Of a DNA stretch of 64,000 nucleotides, positions 1-12,571 are shown in pieces; the first letter of the stretch is position 1; each line of letters starts with the position of its first letter. The stretch is taken from positions 30,917,501 to 30,981,500 of the forward strand of contig NC_083383.1 of the NCBI RefSeq assembly GCF_031755915.1, read 5' to 3'. The notes below the pieces were generated by a model that did no database searches, was not told the origin of the DNA, and worked only from the letters and a program-made list of their open reading frames with translations. The translations under genes were made by a program, and so were the position numbers. This DNA comes from Ziziphus jujuba. Taxonomy: Eukaryota > Streptophyta > Magnoliopsida > Rosales > Rhamnaceae.

Positions 1-1297
1 TCAAAATCTGACAGACTGGCTAAAAGCTAAAGATTGAGGTTGAGGATGAAATATATGCAGCTGAGAAGCTAAGTTCTTGTTAAAAAAAAAAAGAAAAAAA
101 AGAAAGAAAAAGAAAGAAAGAAAAATTGGTTATTGTTTTAATTCCCAGATTGACCAATAGATTTCTAATCCAGCTATTCCCCATAGAAAGTAAAAGGAAG
201 ACACATGCAAAGGCTGAGCAATAGATTCTAAAGGACAGCCTTTGGAGTTTTGGAAGTTTTTGTTGCTAATCAAGCGCAAATAAAAAAAGAAGAGAAAAAA
301 AGAGTTTTATTTCCCTAAGGACAAGTGTATCTATTAGAGGGTTATGATTTGATTTTGAAACATTCAAATGGAATGCCTTTAAGTGATTGAAAAAAAAAAA
401 AAACTCAAAATTAAGCAGCTTGTATGGATGTTTCATTTTCAACTTAAAACAGTACAAACAAGAAAACAGTGCATGGATGAAACAGAACCTTTTGGTAATT
501 TTTTATTTTTTCATCAGCAACACTTACATTTAGAAAGGCTATTTGAGTTATTAATTTCCACAAATGTCTGTTTTTCCAACATACCAAACATAACTTGAAT
601 TTAAACATTAACAAATTTAATTCGAAGTTGAAAATAAATTCAAAGTCTGAATGCTGTCAAGAATGATAGTGCATTAGTTGAATTGGCATTTTCCTTTATT
701 GGTGTGCATGTTGTTGTTGAATTCCTACCAATGTTTCCCTAAGCTGCTGTAACTTTTTCTCATTTGATGAAAATATGTCAGCTACTTGCTCCTTTGACTC
801 AGAGTTACAGTGACAGTTTCACCAACTTCAATTAATTACTAATAGAATTATAGTGTCACTAATGCAGTAAAATTAGGTAATTTCAATCATCAAGATGACC
901 AAGGAGAATTTTGAACTTCTGTAAGTCTAACTTAGGGAGCTGGGGTGTTGAAACTTTGGAATAATTTCAGCACCAAGGAGTTGTTACTACACACACACAC
1001 ACACACATATAAATATATATATATATATATATATTCATGTATGTATATATGTATAGACACAACCAAAAGCCAAGAATGTTTGTTATATGATATACCAAAC
1101 AAAATTAAGTTAATTTTTAGAATAACAACTTCCAACTAGAAAAGAACATTGATGATGGAATTACTACATAAGGGTAGTCATTATAATATAAAAAGAAAAT
1201 ATTCAAAAGTCTAAGGCATCCAAAATTTTGAAATTTCAATATTCAAGTACAAGTACAAGGATTAAAACGCCTATTAATACCACAAGGGTTAGTCCCC
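1..1297. other. Intergenic, family-A flanking modules
   Basis: I see no convincing gene here. Two stretches (about 346-600 and 650-850) recur in diverged form near 7604-7940 and 7190-7400. A third (about 930-1290) recurs in inverted orientation at 9700-9930 and 21350-21560. These are non-coding flanks copied together with the family-A genes. A purine-rich tract lies at 80-125 and a (CA)n/(TA)n microsatellite at about 990-1034. Confidence 0.6.
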
Positions 1298-1645
1298 TTA
1301 GTAGGGGGAATACCAAAAACAAAAATAAAAAATGATAACTAATCCCCAAATTAAAAAAATTGGGCATAAAACCATGTCAGCATTCAAATTCCATTTGCTT
1401 ATAATACGGCTAATACTTTGCCGATCCACATTGTGGTATGTTAGTGGAGGAGGAATATTTCTATACCTGTTTACGACGTCGTTTTGTGATATCCTTAGAT
1501 CCCGCTCATGAGTTTTAGAAGTTAGTGGAACAACAAAAGCTTTATTATCAATTCCTTTCACATGATATGCAATTTTCACCACCACCGCTGAAGGATCAAC
1601 CGGGGGAGGAGGAGGAGGAGGAGGATGAGGATTCATATTGATCAA
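1298..1645 (-). CDS. Family-A proline-rich single-span membrane protein (A1)
   Basis: This 115-residue open frame opens MINMN and continues into a run of about eight prolines encoded by a GGA/TCC microsatellite. The middle carries a block reading VKGIDNKAF, matching VEGI-NK/DKVF in the paralogues at 8.2, 10.5 and 22.2 kb. The last roughly 25 residues (from about 90) are strongly hydrophobic (FLIWGLVIIFYFCF) and look like one membrane span near the C terminus. The family is not one I can name and no catalytic motif is visible. A short cytosolic Pro-rich tail anchored by one span is inferred. The frame is intact, but I cannot tell whether it is expressed. Confidence 0.55.
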   Translation of the reverse strand: MINMNPHPPPPPPPPVDPSAVVVKIAYHVKGIDNKAFVVPLTSKTHERDLRISQNDVVNRYRNIPPPLTYHNVDRQSISRIISKWNLNADMVLCPIFLIWGLVIIFYFCFWYSPY

Positions 1646-2538
1646 TTTGTATTACATTATATAATATATACAAGGAAATTCTTATTAGGTGATTTATTTA
1701 ACTAAAATTTCATAATTATCATTGGCATTATTTTGGATTTATCTAATTGAGCAGTCTATCTTTGAAAAGTATATTTAAGAGGTTGACTTTTAAAGGTTTA
1801 ATTATCATCCACATGATAACAAATTTATTTGTCTTTTGTTAGCGTGGACACTCTATAGCCTATTGAATTTCACTCATTTTTCTTGCTTATCGTATATTTA
1901 GTTTATATTAATTTTTAACCAATAAAAAAATTTCCATGTCATAATGTCACATGATTTGGTAAAAACCTTGGTGTCTGTATCTAAGACTATATATTTATTT
2001 TTTGAAATATGAGACTATATATTTATGGTTGTTGCTAATTTTATATACACTAATACGATAACCCGTACTTGTCATGAAATTGCCAATGTACGAAGGATTG
2101 ACAGAGCCCATGTTGAAAGGAAAGCCCAATACATATTCAGATAAGCCCATTGCAAGATGACAAAGTTTTTTATGCTTTCCCAAGACCTTGCCTTGTTGTT
2201 CCAAAAAAAAAAAAAAAAAGGCAAAAAAAAAAAAAAAGAGGGCCCTGCTGTACCTTGTATGAATGTCCCCAACCCCCAGCTCATAGTCACGTGGAAAAAA
2301 AGATATTTTCCTGTACAAAATTAATATATATATTTTTAATGTGAAAAAAGTTGGGATTTGTATTTTTCAATATTATAAAATGGTCTCCAGGTGTTCAACA
2401 TTTCTTGGATCTCTCTTTAATTTATCAAAGAATATTTGTTTGCATTACAAGTCAGAATGGTTGTCTCACAGAATTAAAAACCATATCTGAAATGGAAATT
2501 AATTAAGAGCAAATTAAAGAAAGTTCACTGCATATTAT

Positions 2539-2580
<42 letters not shown>

Positions 2581-3499
2581 AATGTTTTATATACATGTGC
2601 TCCCATTTTCTTGGAATATTAATTTCTTGAAATGAAAATTCCACCGAAACATGCCAATAGGAAAAAAATATCAATAGCAAACTCCCTCAATGTTATAAGG
2701 GTTTAGTATTAGATCCGATTAGATTGAAAAAATGTCCTAATGAAAGTGGTCAATATTGTTCAATCAGAAATCATTCTATTTAGGTGTAGTTTGTCCCTCT
2801 TCTTTATTCAATTGTTCTATATCCTACTCATTCACCAAAAAAAAAAACTGTTCTGTGTCCTACTTTTTTTTTTTTTTTTTTCATATCAAATATAAGTAAA
2901 GGGATTATAATCCCACCAAAAGTACTACATCTTAAAATTGTCAATTAATTATTCAAAACAAAATAGGAATAATAATACAAATATTTCCTTTATTATTTTG
3001 TTGAAAATAACTAAAATAGTCCAATTGAGAGAAAATAAATATGTTTCTAGCAAATATTAATTAAACAGTTGTCTCAGGGTTATGAAAACAAAAATAATAT
3101 ATATATATATATGATAAAAATAGCAGCAATCATAAATGTATAGTTTCAGATACAGAAATTAAATTTGTAACCACATGACCATTTTTTATTGGTTAAAAAT
3201 TAATATAAATTAAATATAGATAAGCAAGCAATAAGTGAAATTCAATAGGTTATTGCATTTTTTGTAGAGTTTCCCCACAAACAAAAAAGACAAATAAACA
3301 ATTTATCATGTGGCAACAAGATAAATTGGGTTTTACAAATACCAAATAAAATAAATATCTTTTTTATTTTTTATTTTATTTATTTATTTATTTATTTTTT
3401 ATAATTTGTGAAGAGCTTGTTAGTAGTCATTCTATCCCTTGTGCTTTCAATTTGACCAGACAAAAAAATCCAAGTGTTGCAGATTGGTTTTGTTTTTAT

Positions 3500-3530
<31 letters not shown>

Positions 3531-3718
3531 TTGTTTTGTGTGTGTGTCATTGTGGGGATGAAAGTGTTCTTCATGCTCCGTGAAGTGAGTTGAATTTTAT
3601 CCTATTTTGAAAAAGTCGTGATTGGGTTTCTTTTGCAGATTTATGTTATGTAGCTCTTAATTAATAAATTATCTGAATTTCATAAAGAAAGGTTTGCTTA
3701 TACAGCAGCTTTGATTAT
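1646..3718. other. Intergenic with an inverted module pair
   Basis: No gene is seen. About 1796-1965 and 3160-3320 are diverged reverse complements of each other. The same module recurs at about 9430-9560 and 21200-21280, so it is part of the family-A duplication unit. Long A/T tracts (2202-2236, 2865-2881) and a (TA)n tract (about 2544-2577) make the short frames here unreliable. Confidence 0.5.
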
Positions 3719-4214
3719 ATAATAAACGTAGATGGGGCGGTTTCAGAGGCTATGAAAAGGGTGGGAGTGGGTGTAGTAGTTTGGTGATGACAAATGCTGA
3801 TAGGTAACTTTTTATGAACCTCTACGATCCTTTAACTGTGGAGTTCATGGCTATTAATGAATGATCTTTTGCACACAAGCAGGGTATTATACTGGTGAAA
3901 GTATCAGTGATTCCAAGAAGGCAGTTTCTGTTATTCAAAATAATTATGTTCTTTTAAGAGTTAATTGTTTTTAGTTGACGAGATTAAGTCGTTACTGTTG
4001 TCTTTTAAGTAATTTTAAATATTGGTTTGGTCATATTGTGAGACAAATCATGTAGATCATGTTTCGGCTTGTCATGCTTTATTTTTACAGTTTTTTCTGA
4101 GTCATGGAAGGATGTAGAGTCTAATTGATTGTCGCCAGTTTTACGGGGCTGATGTAAACAATTATCTTTTTGCTTAATAACACCAAATTTTATTTCACAA
4201 AAAAAAAAAAAAAG
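3719..4214 (+). mobile_element. LINE 3' fragment with decayed RNase H-like domain and poly(A)
   Basis: The translated sequence, read with several frame changes, begins INVDGAVSEA and later gives YTGESISDSKKAVSVIQNN and HVSACHAL. These are hallmarks of the RNase H-like (RVT_3) region at the 3' end of plant L1-type LINEs, including the first catalytic D of the DG motif. Stops and frameshifts break it. It ends in an A-rich tail at about 4198-4228, as expected for a retroposed plus-strand copy. The 5' part (reverse transcriptase) is missing. Confidence 0.65.
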
Positions 4215-4559
4215 AAAAAAAAAAAAAAGAGAGAAGATATTTTCGTATATAAATTAAAATTTCTTTATTGATTTTATTTTTTTAATTTTTTTTTTTGTAA
4301 GTTGGAATTTGTATTTTTTTCAATATTATAAAAGAGATTTCCATCCTGGTTCTTCATTTGGATATACAATATTTAAAAACTACAGTCCTGAGCGGCTAGC
4401 TGCTCCCTTTTCTATAGGATGATGTAAATTTTATGTCTTAATGGCATAGATGCTTTTCTTCAATGTATATACATATATATTTTGCAAAGCTACATTTCTA
4501 TATATTATAGGTTCAATTTTTTAATTTTTTTTTTTAAAATGTTGAAAATATTTTAATTA

Positions 4560-5427
4560 TGACTCAAACTTGCGGGTATTTTCTTTACATCCTCTAGTAA
4601 AAAACAACTAAAAGAAAGATATGTGTCTTCACTAATCAATAGCCTTATCGTATCTTGTGACTAACTCTCAACAATATTTCCACAAATTCCTGATTCCGAA
4701 CACAGCATTGCACCCACACGAATAGCTATCAACTCTGTTTCTAAAGGAGGAAATTAAAAAAGTTTTTATTTTCTGGTTTGGACATAGCCACCATAATCTC
4801 CCCTTTACATTTTTAAGAACCACTCCTGATCCTGTGTTTTTTTTTTTTTTTTTTTTTTGACCCCTGAAGTAGAAACAGCTCCAAATACATTAATCTTTAA
4901 TTTACTTCTCACAGGGTTTAGGAGGCATCCATTTTATAATCCTTACTTCTTCTCAACTCTTTCTCTTGTTTCCTATTAATTTCACTATATTCCAACTGAA
5001 AATTTTGCTCCACTATATACCTAGTAAAAACTCATCAGTAATAAGATGTCTAAACCATGCAGTTTTCCATTTCGTTTATTCCAAATAACCCAGCTTATAA
5101 AAACCACACATAGGATTAGTACAAGATTCTTCCGTTTAACTAATTTAAACACAGACGATTAATCCCCAGACATGCCCTCCATGCAAACATCTTCACTTTA
5201 TTAGGCAGATTCATCTTCCATATATGTTCTTCCACCATTCTTTGTCGACTAGCTTCTCCTCTAGCTTTTTATCCCTGTTTTCCCTCCTATGCCCATAGTT
5301 ATTGCAACCCAGTAGCCAGATTTCACTGTATAGAAGCCAGGAGGAACGGAAGCATGATAAAACCAATTAAGCCCATTCCACACCCAAACCACAACCTACA
5401 GGGATTTTAAGAAGTTCCTCTGCCAAA

Positions 5428-5462
<35 letters not shown>

Positions 5463-5690
5463 CCATTGCTCAATTAATGGAATATTCAATCCGCTTGAAG
5501 AAGCTGTTAGTAAATTCTGAAACTCTTATATTATATCAGCATGGAGAATCCTTAGAAAAATTAACCACTTTTAAAAAACATAGTTGGGGTATATATCCAA
5601 TTATCTCCATTGACACATACCGATGTTCCATCTCCAATCCTCCATGTACATCTTCTTGCAATAACATCACGTCCCCACATTAAACTTATA
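4560..5690 (-). mobile_element. Degenerate L1-type LINE fragment, minus strand
   Basis: Read on the minus strand from about 5690, it gives SLMWGRDVIAR...WRIGDGTSV. Around 5340-5210 it gives YSVKSGYWVA and MNLPNKVKMFAWRACLGIN, which is the zinc-finger/RT-associated (zf-RVT) region of plant LINEs. Near 4940-4680 it gives RNase H-like residues (KINVFGA, GSGVVLKN). Several stops and long internal A/T runs (for example 5429-5460 and 4838-4857) interrupt it, so it is dead. It lies directly downstream of the inverted family-C pseudogene, in the same relative position as the LINE scrap at 31690-31795. Confidence 0.65.
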
Positions 5691-6108
5691 GCCATTTAAA
5701 AAAAAAAAAAAAAAAAAACAAATATCAATCTTGTATTAACTTAATTTGTCCTAATTGATGAATTTTAGATATATAACAAACACAATTTTAGATATATTCC
5801 ATTAGAGATTCTAATTTCTTTACATATATATTAAGCGTACATAATTTCCTTACATATATTCTATTGGAAAATTAAAATACAGCCCCCCAAAAAGCAATGT
5901 ACTGCAATTGCCCAAACAAAAATAGCAATTAAAAAGAAACACCACAAAATGACTATAATTATTAATAAAATAAAAGATAGTAAAAAAAAAAAAAAAAAAA
6001 GACTAACTTAAAACAGCAGCTGAAATTAAAGAGAGAATTGAAGGGTGCGGAACTACTGATCATGTTGAGATATGCAGATATGGAGCTCTATTATGCCTAT
6101 ACGTTCAA

Positions 6109-6737
6109 TTAATTACCAGTCGCAATTATCCACCAGAGAATACATACACCCGTTAGGTGAAAAGCCCACATAAGCTGGAAAAGCTGTAAATTTATAGGTT
6201 AAGAAAAAAAAAAATTAAAGATGAGAAAAATAAAAAAAGCACAAAATTAATGAAAAATTAAAGGGTTTTCATTACCGTTTCGAACAAAAAGAAGCCCAAA
6301 AAGATAGCAACCTTAATACTACGAGATTCTAATCTATTAGGGCCTGTTGATGCTTAAGAGATGCAATTGCGTATATAATTATAATAATCATCCACTGCTT
6401 TCCTGCAAATTAAGCATATATATTTAGTGTCAAAATCTCTATGTGTGTGTGTGTATATATATATATATATTAAGAAAAAATGAAGAAAAAAAGTGAAAAT
6501 GACATAAGAAGATCACTTACAGAACCCAGATGGTAAGGAAAACGAATAGCAAAGAGAGCGGGTAGATGGATAAGGGAACGGTGAGTAGGGATTGGAGGTG
6601 CAAAAATGGGTGGTATTCAAGCCTGATGGAACTGCAAAACCCAACGTATAAATTGCGTGAAAAATATAAAGACAAACGAACACACTCTATTTCTCCATCA
6701 ACATGACCACAGCCTTCAACCAGGTTTTGATACCCAT
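6109..6737 (-). pseudogene. Inactivated family-C gene (inverted paralogue of the C1 gene)
   Basis: The three-exon structure of the intact C1 gene is preserved: exon 1 6521-6737, exon 2 6276-6402, exon 3 6109-6183, all with GT-AG borders. The start reads MGIKTWLKAVVMLMEK and is followed at once by an in-frame TAG where C1 has CAG (Gln). A one-base difference later in exon 1 shifts the frame before SIYPLSLLFVFLT. Exon 2 has a TAA in place of a Glu codon. Exon 3 is 75 nt, as in C1, and ends WWIIATGN. The upstream flank to about 6950 and the 3' flank to about 5690 also match the C1 locus. This is a multiply disabled old copy, although its splice sites remain. Confidence 0.8.
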
Positions 6738-8248
6738 TTTTTATTTTTTTTCTTTTTTTCAATGTTTGAGAGTGTATGAGAGCTGCTCTTTTTTTGTTTT
6801 TTGTTTTTTTGTTGTTTTGTTTTGTTTTTTTTTTTTTTTTTTGTTTTTTTTGTTTTTTTTTTTTTTTGTTGTCTTTAAAGAGTACTAGTGGCGACCGTAA
6901 TGAGAAAATGTTTTAATGCTCTAAAAGATCGGGGTAATTATAGTTGTAATATTTACCTTGTTAACCAAAAAAACAAGAGAGTTTTACTATTTATTTTTAT
7001 TGGATTGGATTTTCTTTCTTCCTTTCTTTATTTTATTTTATTTATTTTTTATTTTTTATTTTATGTAACGGTTGGGATCTGTAATTCACCATGTTCTTCT
7101 TTAGCTATATAAAAGTGAAGATTAAGGCAGCTTAATCTTTGGGATATATTAAAAAGTCTAGGTGATTTGATCACGATGATAATACATTAATTGAGTTGGC
7201 TTGCATTTGATCTCTTTTTGGTGTGTTATTGTTCGAACTGCTAATATGACTCCATAAGCTGCCGGAACTTAATTTCTCTCATTGTGATCAATATGTCAGC
7301 TCAGCTATTTATTACTTCTTAATCTGTTCCTCTGACTTCCAGCCTTTGATCAGTGCCAGCGTTTAACAATCCAATTAAACACAATCTTTATGATTACCCC
7401 AAACGCCAGCAACTCTACCCGCCGAAGCATCACTTATATCTTGCATTTCTCTTTGGGCTCCCAAAATTAAAAATATATTAATTTTGCTAGATAAGCATAA
7501 AAATTAAGGCCACATTTTGATAAGATAAGCAATATTTTGACAGAGAGAAATTGATGTTTTGTAAAGAATTATATCTAATTGGGTATTGGACCTCTTCATC
7601 ATATGGTCACATGAAATTGATTTGAAACATTGAGGTGCCTTTAAACAATGAAGAAAAAAATAAATAAATAAACTTAAATTTTTGGCAACTTATTGTATGG
7701 ATGGTTCATTTTCAACTTAAACAGTATACTTATATTTCTACCAAAAAAATAAAAATAATGATGATAATAATCAAATAATAATAAAAAAAAAGTTCATGGG
7801 GTTTAATGAATGAAATAAAACAGGACTTTTACAAGTGTCCTGTACCCATAAAAAAACAGAGCTCAACAGGGCTTTTTCTTCGAGTTATTAATTAATTAAT
7901 TTGCAGAAAATTTCTCGTTTTTCCAACGTACATAACATAACCCAACTTTTTCTCATTTCATGATTATGCAATTTATTTTTATTTATTCTTTAAAATTAAA
8001 ATACTTCAAATAAGCTTACAAATTCAGTAAGCAATTTGAGGACTCAAAGAATTGCTATACTTCCCATATATATTACGATTATACATACATATATATATAT
8101 ATATATGCGTACTTTACTGTCTTATTAATTAATCAATAGATTTTGTCTATATATAGAAAGGAAATACCAAATATAAATTAGAAATGCTCGAAACTTTTAG
8201 TTTTATTTGTAGTTGAATCGTAATAGGATTTATTGAAATAAGTAACAG
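6738..8248. other. Intergenic, repeated flanking modules
   Basis: 6738-6950 is the diverged upstream region of the family-C pseudogene (it shares 'GAAAATGTTTTAATGC' with the C1 upstream). 7190-7400 and 7604-7940 are family-A flanking modules also present near the left end of the window. T-rich tracts at 6789-6868 create meaningless hydrophobic frames. No gene is seen. Confidence 0.5.
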
Positions 8249-8632
8249 TTAGTGCATCTTAAATGTAGAATAATAAAAGGCATAAAAAGTTAAACACACA
8301 AATAAGAACAATACTATATATGCTAACATGATGAAAAAGTGAGAAACAGTTTTAAGTAGACAATTCTGATAATCTTCCGCCAGAATATCGATACGAACTG
8401 AAGGAGGAGGAGGAGGAAGATGATATTGAGTTTGAGGGCGTTGGCATTGTAATTGGTTCACAGCGTTAAAGGTTTGAGATTGAGAAATTGGTGGAGCAGC
8501 AAAAACTTTGTTACTAATTCCTTCCACAACATAAGCAATATTATTAGTGACGCCCTTTTTCGCTGATGGAGCTGGAGGAGGATTACTGGTATTCATGTCG
8601 TTTGTGACTGAAGTAGAAGGAGAAGGATACAT
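8249..8632 (-). CDS. Family-A proline-rich single-span membrane protein (A2)
   Basis: The open frame has 127 residues. A second Met at residue 13 (MNTSNPPPAPS) matches the start of the other family members (MNPSNAPS, MNMNNHPSAPS) and may be the true start. Order of parts: Pro/Ser-rich N terminus; VVEGISNKVFAAPPIS block (about residues 35-50), the best-conserved family motif; five prolines encoded by a GGA/TCC repeat; SVRIDI motif (about 78-83); and a long hydrophobic segment at about 95-121 that can span a membrane. No stop or frameshift is present, so this is the most complete family-A copy. Function is unknown. It corresponds by position to A4 in the old block duplication. Confidence 0.6.
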   Translation of the reverse strand: MYPSPSTSVTNDMNTSNPPPAPSAKKGVTNNIAYVVEGISNKVFAAPPISQSQTFNAVNQLQCQRPQTQYHLPPPPPSVRIDILAEDYQNCLLKTVSHFFIMLAYIVLFLFVCLTFYAFYYSTFKMH

Positions 8633-10508
8633 ATTGATGTCGTTTTTTTCTTTTTTTTTTTGGGCACGGGGCTGAGATTGATATCATAGGAGATTTTTGA
8701 TCGACCTGTAGATTAATTTGGTAGAAAACCACTCACAATTATATGCATATGCATATGTATATATATATATATATACAGTTTTGATGTTTTTGAAACTATA
8801 ATCCGTATTATAATGGGAAATATAGTCATATAGCAAGTGGTATAAGGATTAACCAAGTCAACAAATTATATATTAATATAAAAGGACTTTAATAATTTTA
8901 GACAAATACGCAAACAATATTCATACTAATTGGCCATTACAATCCCCTTAAAAAAAATAAAAAAATTTTTCTATAATTTTGTTGAGCCAGTATGCTATTC
9001 AACTTCGTTTTGGGCTTCCAAGCTCGCCTATTCCATAATGAAGTCGGTCTCAATTAAGCTTGGAAGGCCCAGGATATTCAGTTCCCCACCCTTCCCCACC
9101 CGGCCTCTATATTTGTCAAATCAATGATACAAGTACCATCTTAATTATTTAAAAAAATTATACCAAACAAATAAATAAAAAAAAAAAAACTAAGAAGAAA
9201 CGGGTCATCATATTTTTTAAATAAGATGATATTATTATTATACGTTTGGTAGGACACACATGGAGACTGGAGTCTTTAATAAAAATATCAAATACATAAA
9301 AAAATAAAAAAAAAAATTAAACAAAAAATTCCTCCAAATTACTTTGATAACTCATTAAGAATTTGGCTAGATGCTGAGTTAGCCTTTTCTTCTTAGTTGA
9401 TGAAGCAGCTTAATTATAAGCCTAGCTGCATTATTCATAAGCCAATGAGTGAAGTTCAGTAGGCTATAGCATTATTTGTAGAGTTTCCCTGCTAACAAAA
9501 GACAAATAAATTTGTTATCATATCAGATATTATCTTTAGTATTAACCTTTTAAATTTACTTTTTCAAAGATACCCTCTGCAAAATTAGATAAATTCAAAA
9601 TAATTCTAATTAAGATATTATAGTTTAATATTCTGTGGAAGGAATTTATAATAAGCTTCTTGGCATCATTATTATTATTATTTACTTGGGGCATTGATTA
9701 GCGTTTTGTATGGTTTTGGTATCCTTCCCAATCAAGGGGAGGGGACTAACTCTTTTATCGGTATTAATTTGCAATTTCTCAATCTTTGTACTTTTAATAT
9801 TTTGTTAGTAAGTATTGAATAATTACTGAAATTTCAAAATTGTGGATATCTAGCCTTCTATATTATATATATATATATATATATATTATAACGACTACCC
9901 TTTTTAGTAACTCCATCATCAATGTTCTGTTCTAATGGTGCCACATGCTCTGGCTCACTATGGTTTTTCTTGTATCCCAAGTTCGCATTTGGTTAGAGAC
10001 TGAATATCTAATGACATCACATTTCCACACCCCGCCCCCCCCCCCCCCCCCCCCAACAAAAAAACCAAAATTTTGGAGTAAATTTCTCTGTGTATTAATT
10101 TGTATATTATAAAAGCTATCATGATATTTCTAGTACAAAATTGACAGAAATCCATGCTATTTTGCCTATACATTTGATTCTCTATTAAAAATTTTGGTTT
10201 CAGAAAAGAGTTTTTAAGTTAAATATTGTTCTGCCTACATATTTTTGTCTGTATTTGTACAAAATTGTTACCGTATGTGTGCAACATATATTACGGTATA
10301 CATATTTGTTGTATGTAGGAAGAGTCTCCCTAAGAAAACAGAAAGCCTTGAGCCTTTTTTTTTTTTTTTTTTTTTGGGGGCTATTTCAGTCACATTTAAC
10401 AAGGATTTTCAGAGTTATTCATCATCAAAAATATATCACCGCTTTTCCCAACATGCATAACATAACTCAATTACTTAAATTTATACCGTAACTAATTTAA
10501 TTAAAATG
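8633..10508. other. Intergenic part of the old family-A block duplication
   Basis: 8860-9130 aligns with 20514-20850 (both contain TATTAATATAAAAGGACT and GGCCCAGGAT), 9430-9560 with 21200-21280, 9700-9930 with 21420-21560, and 10240-10470 with 21750-21930. A poly(C) run sits at about 10037-10054 and a poly(T) run at 10358-10375. No gene is seen. Confidence 0.6.
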
Positions 10509-11013
10509 TTAACCAAACCAAGAACGAACATAAGCAGTAATTATAAGAAGAATGTTATAATTAATAACATCATAGAAATAAGGCAATATAAGGCTATCCC
10601 CACCAAAACAAAAAAAAAAAAAAAAAAAACAACAACAACAATAATAAGAATAATAATAAAACAAAGCAGTAGCCCGGTTCTTTAATTTTAAATAAAAAAT
10701 ATATATTATCAAAAAGCCTATGAATAATAAAAGACCTAAACACAGCAACAAATCATCTTCTGTTGGAAAATCGATATGTCAGAACATGGTCCGGCGGATA
10801 TCGACTCGAACTTCCACGGAAACATAGATGGAGGAGGAGGAGGAGGTGGCTGTTGTTGGCTTTGTGATTGGTTGACATTACAATTGATGTTGAAAGTGTG
10901 AGTTAGAGAAATTGGTTGAGAGGAAAAAAAGCTTTGTCATTAATTCCCTCCACACTAGAACCAATATTAATATTCACGTCCTCTTTCACTGATGGAGCAT
11001 TAGAAGGATTCAT
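10509..11013 (-). pseudogene. Frameshifted family-A gene (A3)
   Basis: From an ATG at 11013 the minus strand reads MNPSNAPSVKEDVNIN...VEGINDKAFF and then stops early. Relative to A5, an extra T in the T-run after that block shifts the frame. In the next frame the family sequence resumes (QPISLTHTFN, a Pro run, then VEVRVDI in the third frame). The membrane segment (LLLCLGLLLFIGFLIIYIFYLKLKN) is open again at about 10750-10680. At least two frameshifts separate the parts. It is the counterpart of A5 at 22.2 kb. Confidence 0.7.
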
Positions 11014-11106
11014 ATTCACGACCACTACAGACTGAAGAAGGAGAATCACCGGTTGAGAGAAAGAGACAGACAAAAAATGTCTTGGGTTTTGGGTTTGTAG
11101 ATTTGT

Positions 11107-11140
<34 letters not shown>

Positions 11141-11174
11141 GTGTTGGTTTAGAATATTTTTGAAAATAGGAGTT

Positions 11175-11213
<39 letters not shown>

Positions 11214-11444
11214 GGTAAGATATTGAGATTACATGATTTGGAAAGTTGGAAAATCGGAAGAAGAGATTCGACTTCTTCCGCTTGAAAATATTGCATGCTG
11301 TTACGGTAAATTTGTGGATTTTTGGAAACCAAACGGCTATGTTGTTAAGTCTTGTGTTAAATTAAAGATACCTGAAACGTTTAATTTGGATCCAGTTTAA
11401 TTATATTTTTGGAAGTTGATTGGGTCGCATATGTTTGACACATA
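11014..11444. other. A3 upstream region
   Basis: This holds a (TA)n tract (11110-11136) and a poly(A) run (11181-11209). The last bases, CATA at 11441-11444, recur just after the retroelement at 19589-19592. No gene is seen. Confidence 0.4.
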
Positions 11445-12557
11445 TGTCAGGACCCGTCCAGAATTCCTCCTCCGGAACCCTAGACAGCCCTGATCCCAGG
11501 GAAATACCACCGAACCTTCCAACGGAAAATCCGGCAGCACCTCCCCTAAGGGATTTACTTACCACAAATTTACCTGCACTGAAAACACACTTCAAAAATA
11601 TCCCCTTATTCCTCCCACAAACTACAAACTGGTTCCACAAATTTCAGCACTTCAAAACAAAAATACAGTAACCCATCACTGTCTGAGTAGCGCGCAGGTG
11701 ATATTATGAGGGTGTCCTGTGGATGCCATCGGAGAGGGCGGCCACCCCCATTTGGCCGGGACACCAGGTTAGCAGCGGCGCAGTGGGACGCCACGCGACC
11801 GTATGCCGGTTTCTTTCTATAACCTCCTGTCTGGCGGTACCTTGGGACGCTGGGTACTGTTGGCGCCACTGGTATATAGTGGGTGCATCAAATGATTTTC
11901 AGAACTGTGTTTTAAAAATAAAATGTTTGGAAACTGAATTGGAATTAAAAATATAATTGTTACCGCTTCTGGTATTTAATTGATGTCTTGGTTTTCGAGG
12001 AATATGAATAAAGGGTTTTGTGAAAAGGTTTTAAAAGGGGAACCTTTCCAACTGAGAGAATTGTAAGGGTTTTGAGAGAAAATATTATTTCCAAATAATT
12101 ATTATTTATATACTTATTACTGTGATATTATATGGTCTAGTAGTAGGGTCGCTCACTGAGATGATTAGCATCTCACACTCTTAAATTCCGTTCCTCTAGG
12201 TACCAGGTTGTCGGTGTTCACTCGGAGCGGACTTGATCTTCCTCGCTGTTTTAGTTCGGCAGTACCCTGTTATTCTTTTATTGCAGTTGTAATATTTCTT
12301 TCACTCTTGTTGTATTTATTTTGCACTGGATTACTGTATTTATTTTTTTAAGTACTGCAATTTGTGGAACCAATTTGTAGTTTGTGGGAGGAATAAGGGG
12401 ATATTTTTGAAGTGTGTTTTCAGTGCAGGTAAATTTGTGGTAAGTAAATCCCTTAGGGGAGGTACTGCCGGATTTTCCGTTGGAAGGTTCGGTGGTATTT
12501 CCCTGGGATCAGGGCTGTCTAGGGTTCCGGAGGAGGAATTCTGGACGGGTCCTGACA
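11445..12557 (+). repeat. Fold-back LTR fragment
   Basis: 11445-11671 is the terminal 227 bp of the LTR in minus orientation. From about 11686 to 12557 the LTR runs in plus orientation to its CCTGACA end, so 11445-11671 and about 12330-12557 form inverted arms around a loop. The LTR start (TGTAACACCCC) and its GC-rich middle are missing here. Confidence 0.75.
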
Positions 12558-12559
12558 GT

Positions 12560-12571
12560 TGGTATCAGAGC
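12560..12571 (+). other. Primer binding site, initiator Met tRNA (plus)
   Basis: TGGTATCAGAGC lies two bases after the LTR end CCTGACA. It is the standard plant retroelement site complementary to the 3' end of initiator methionine tRNA. Confidence 0.85.

Noticed and set aside
11445..12557. Terminal-inverted-repeat DNA transposon
   Set aside because: The inverted ends are LTR ends in opposite orientation and a primer binding site follows directly, so it is a rearranged LTR.
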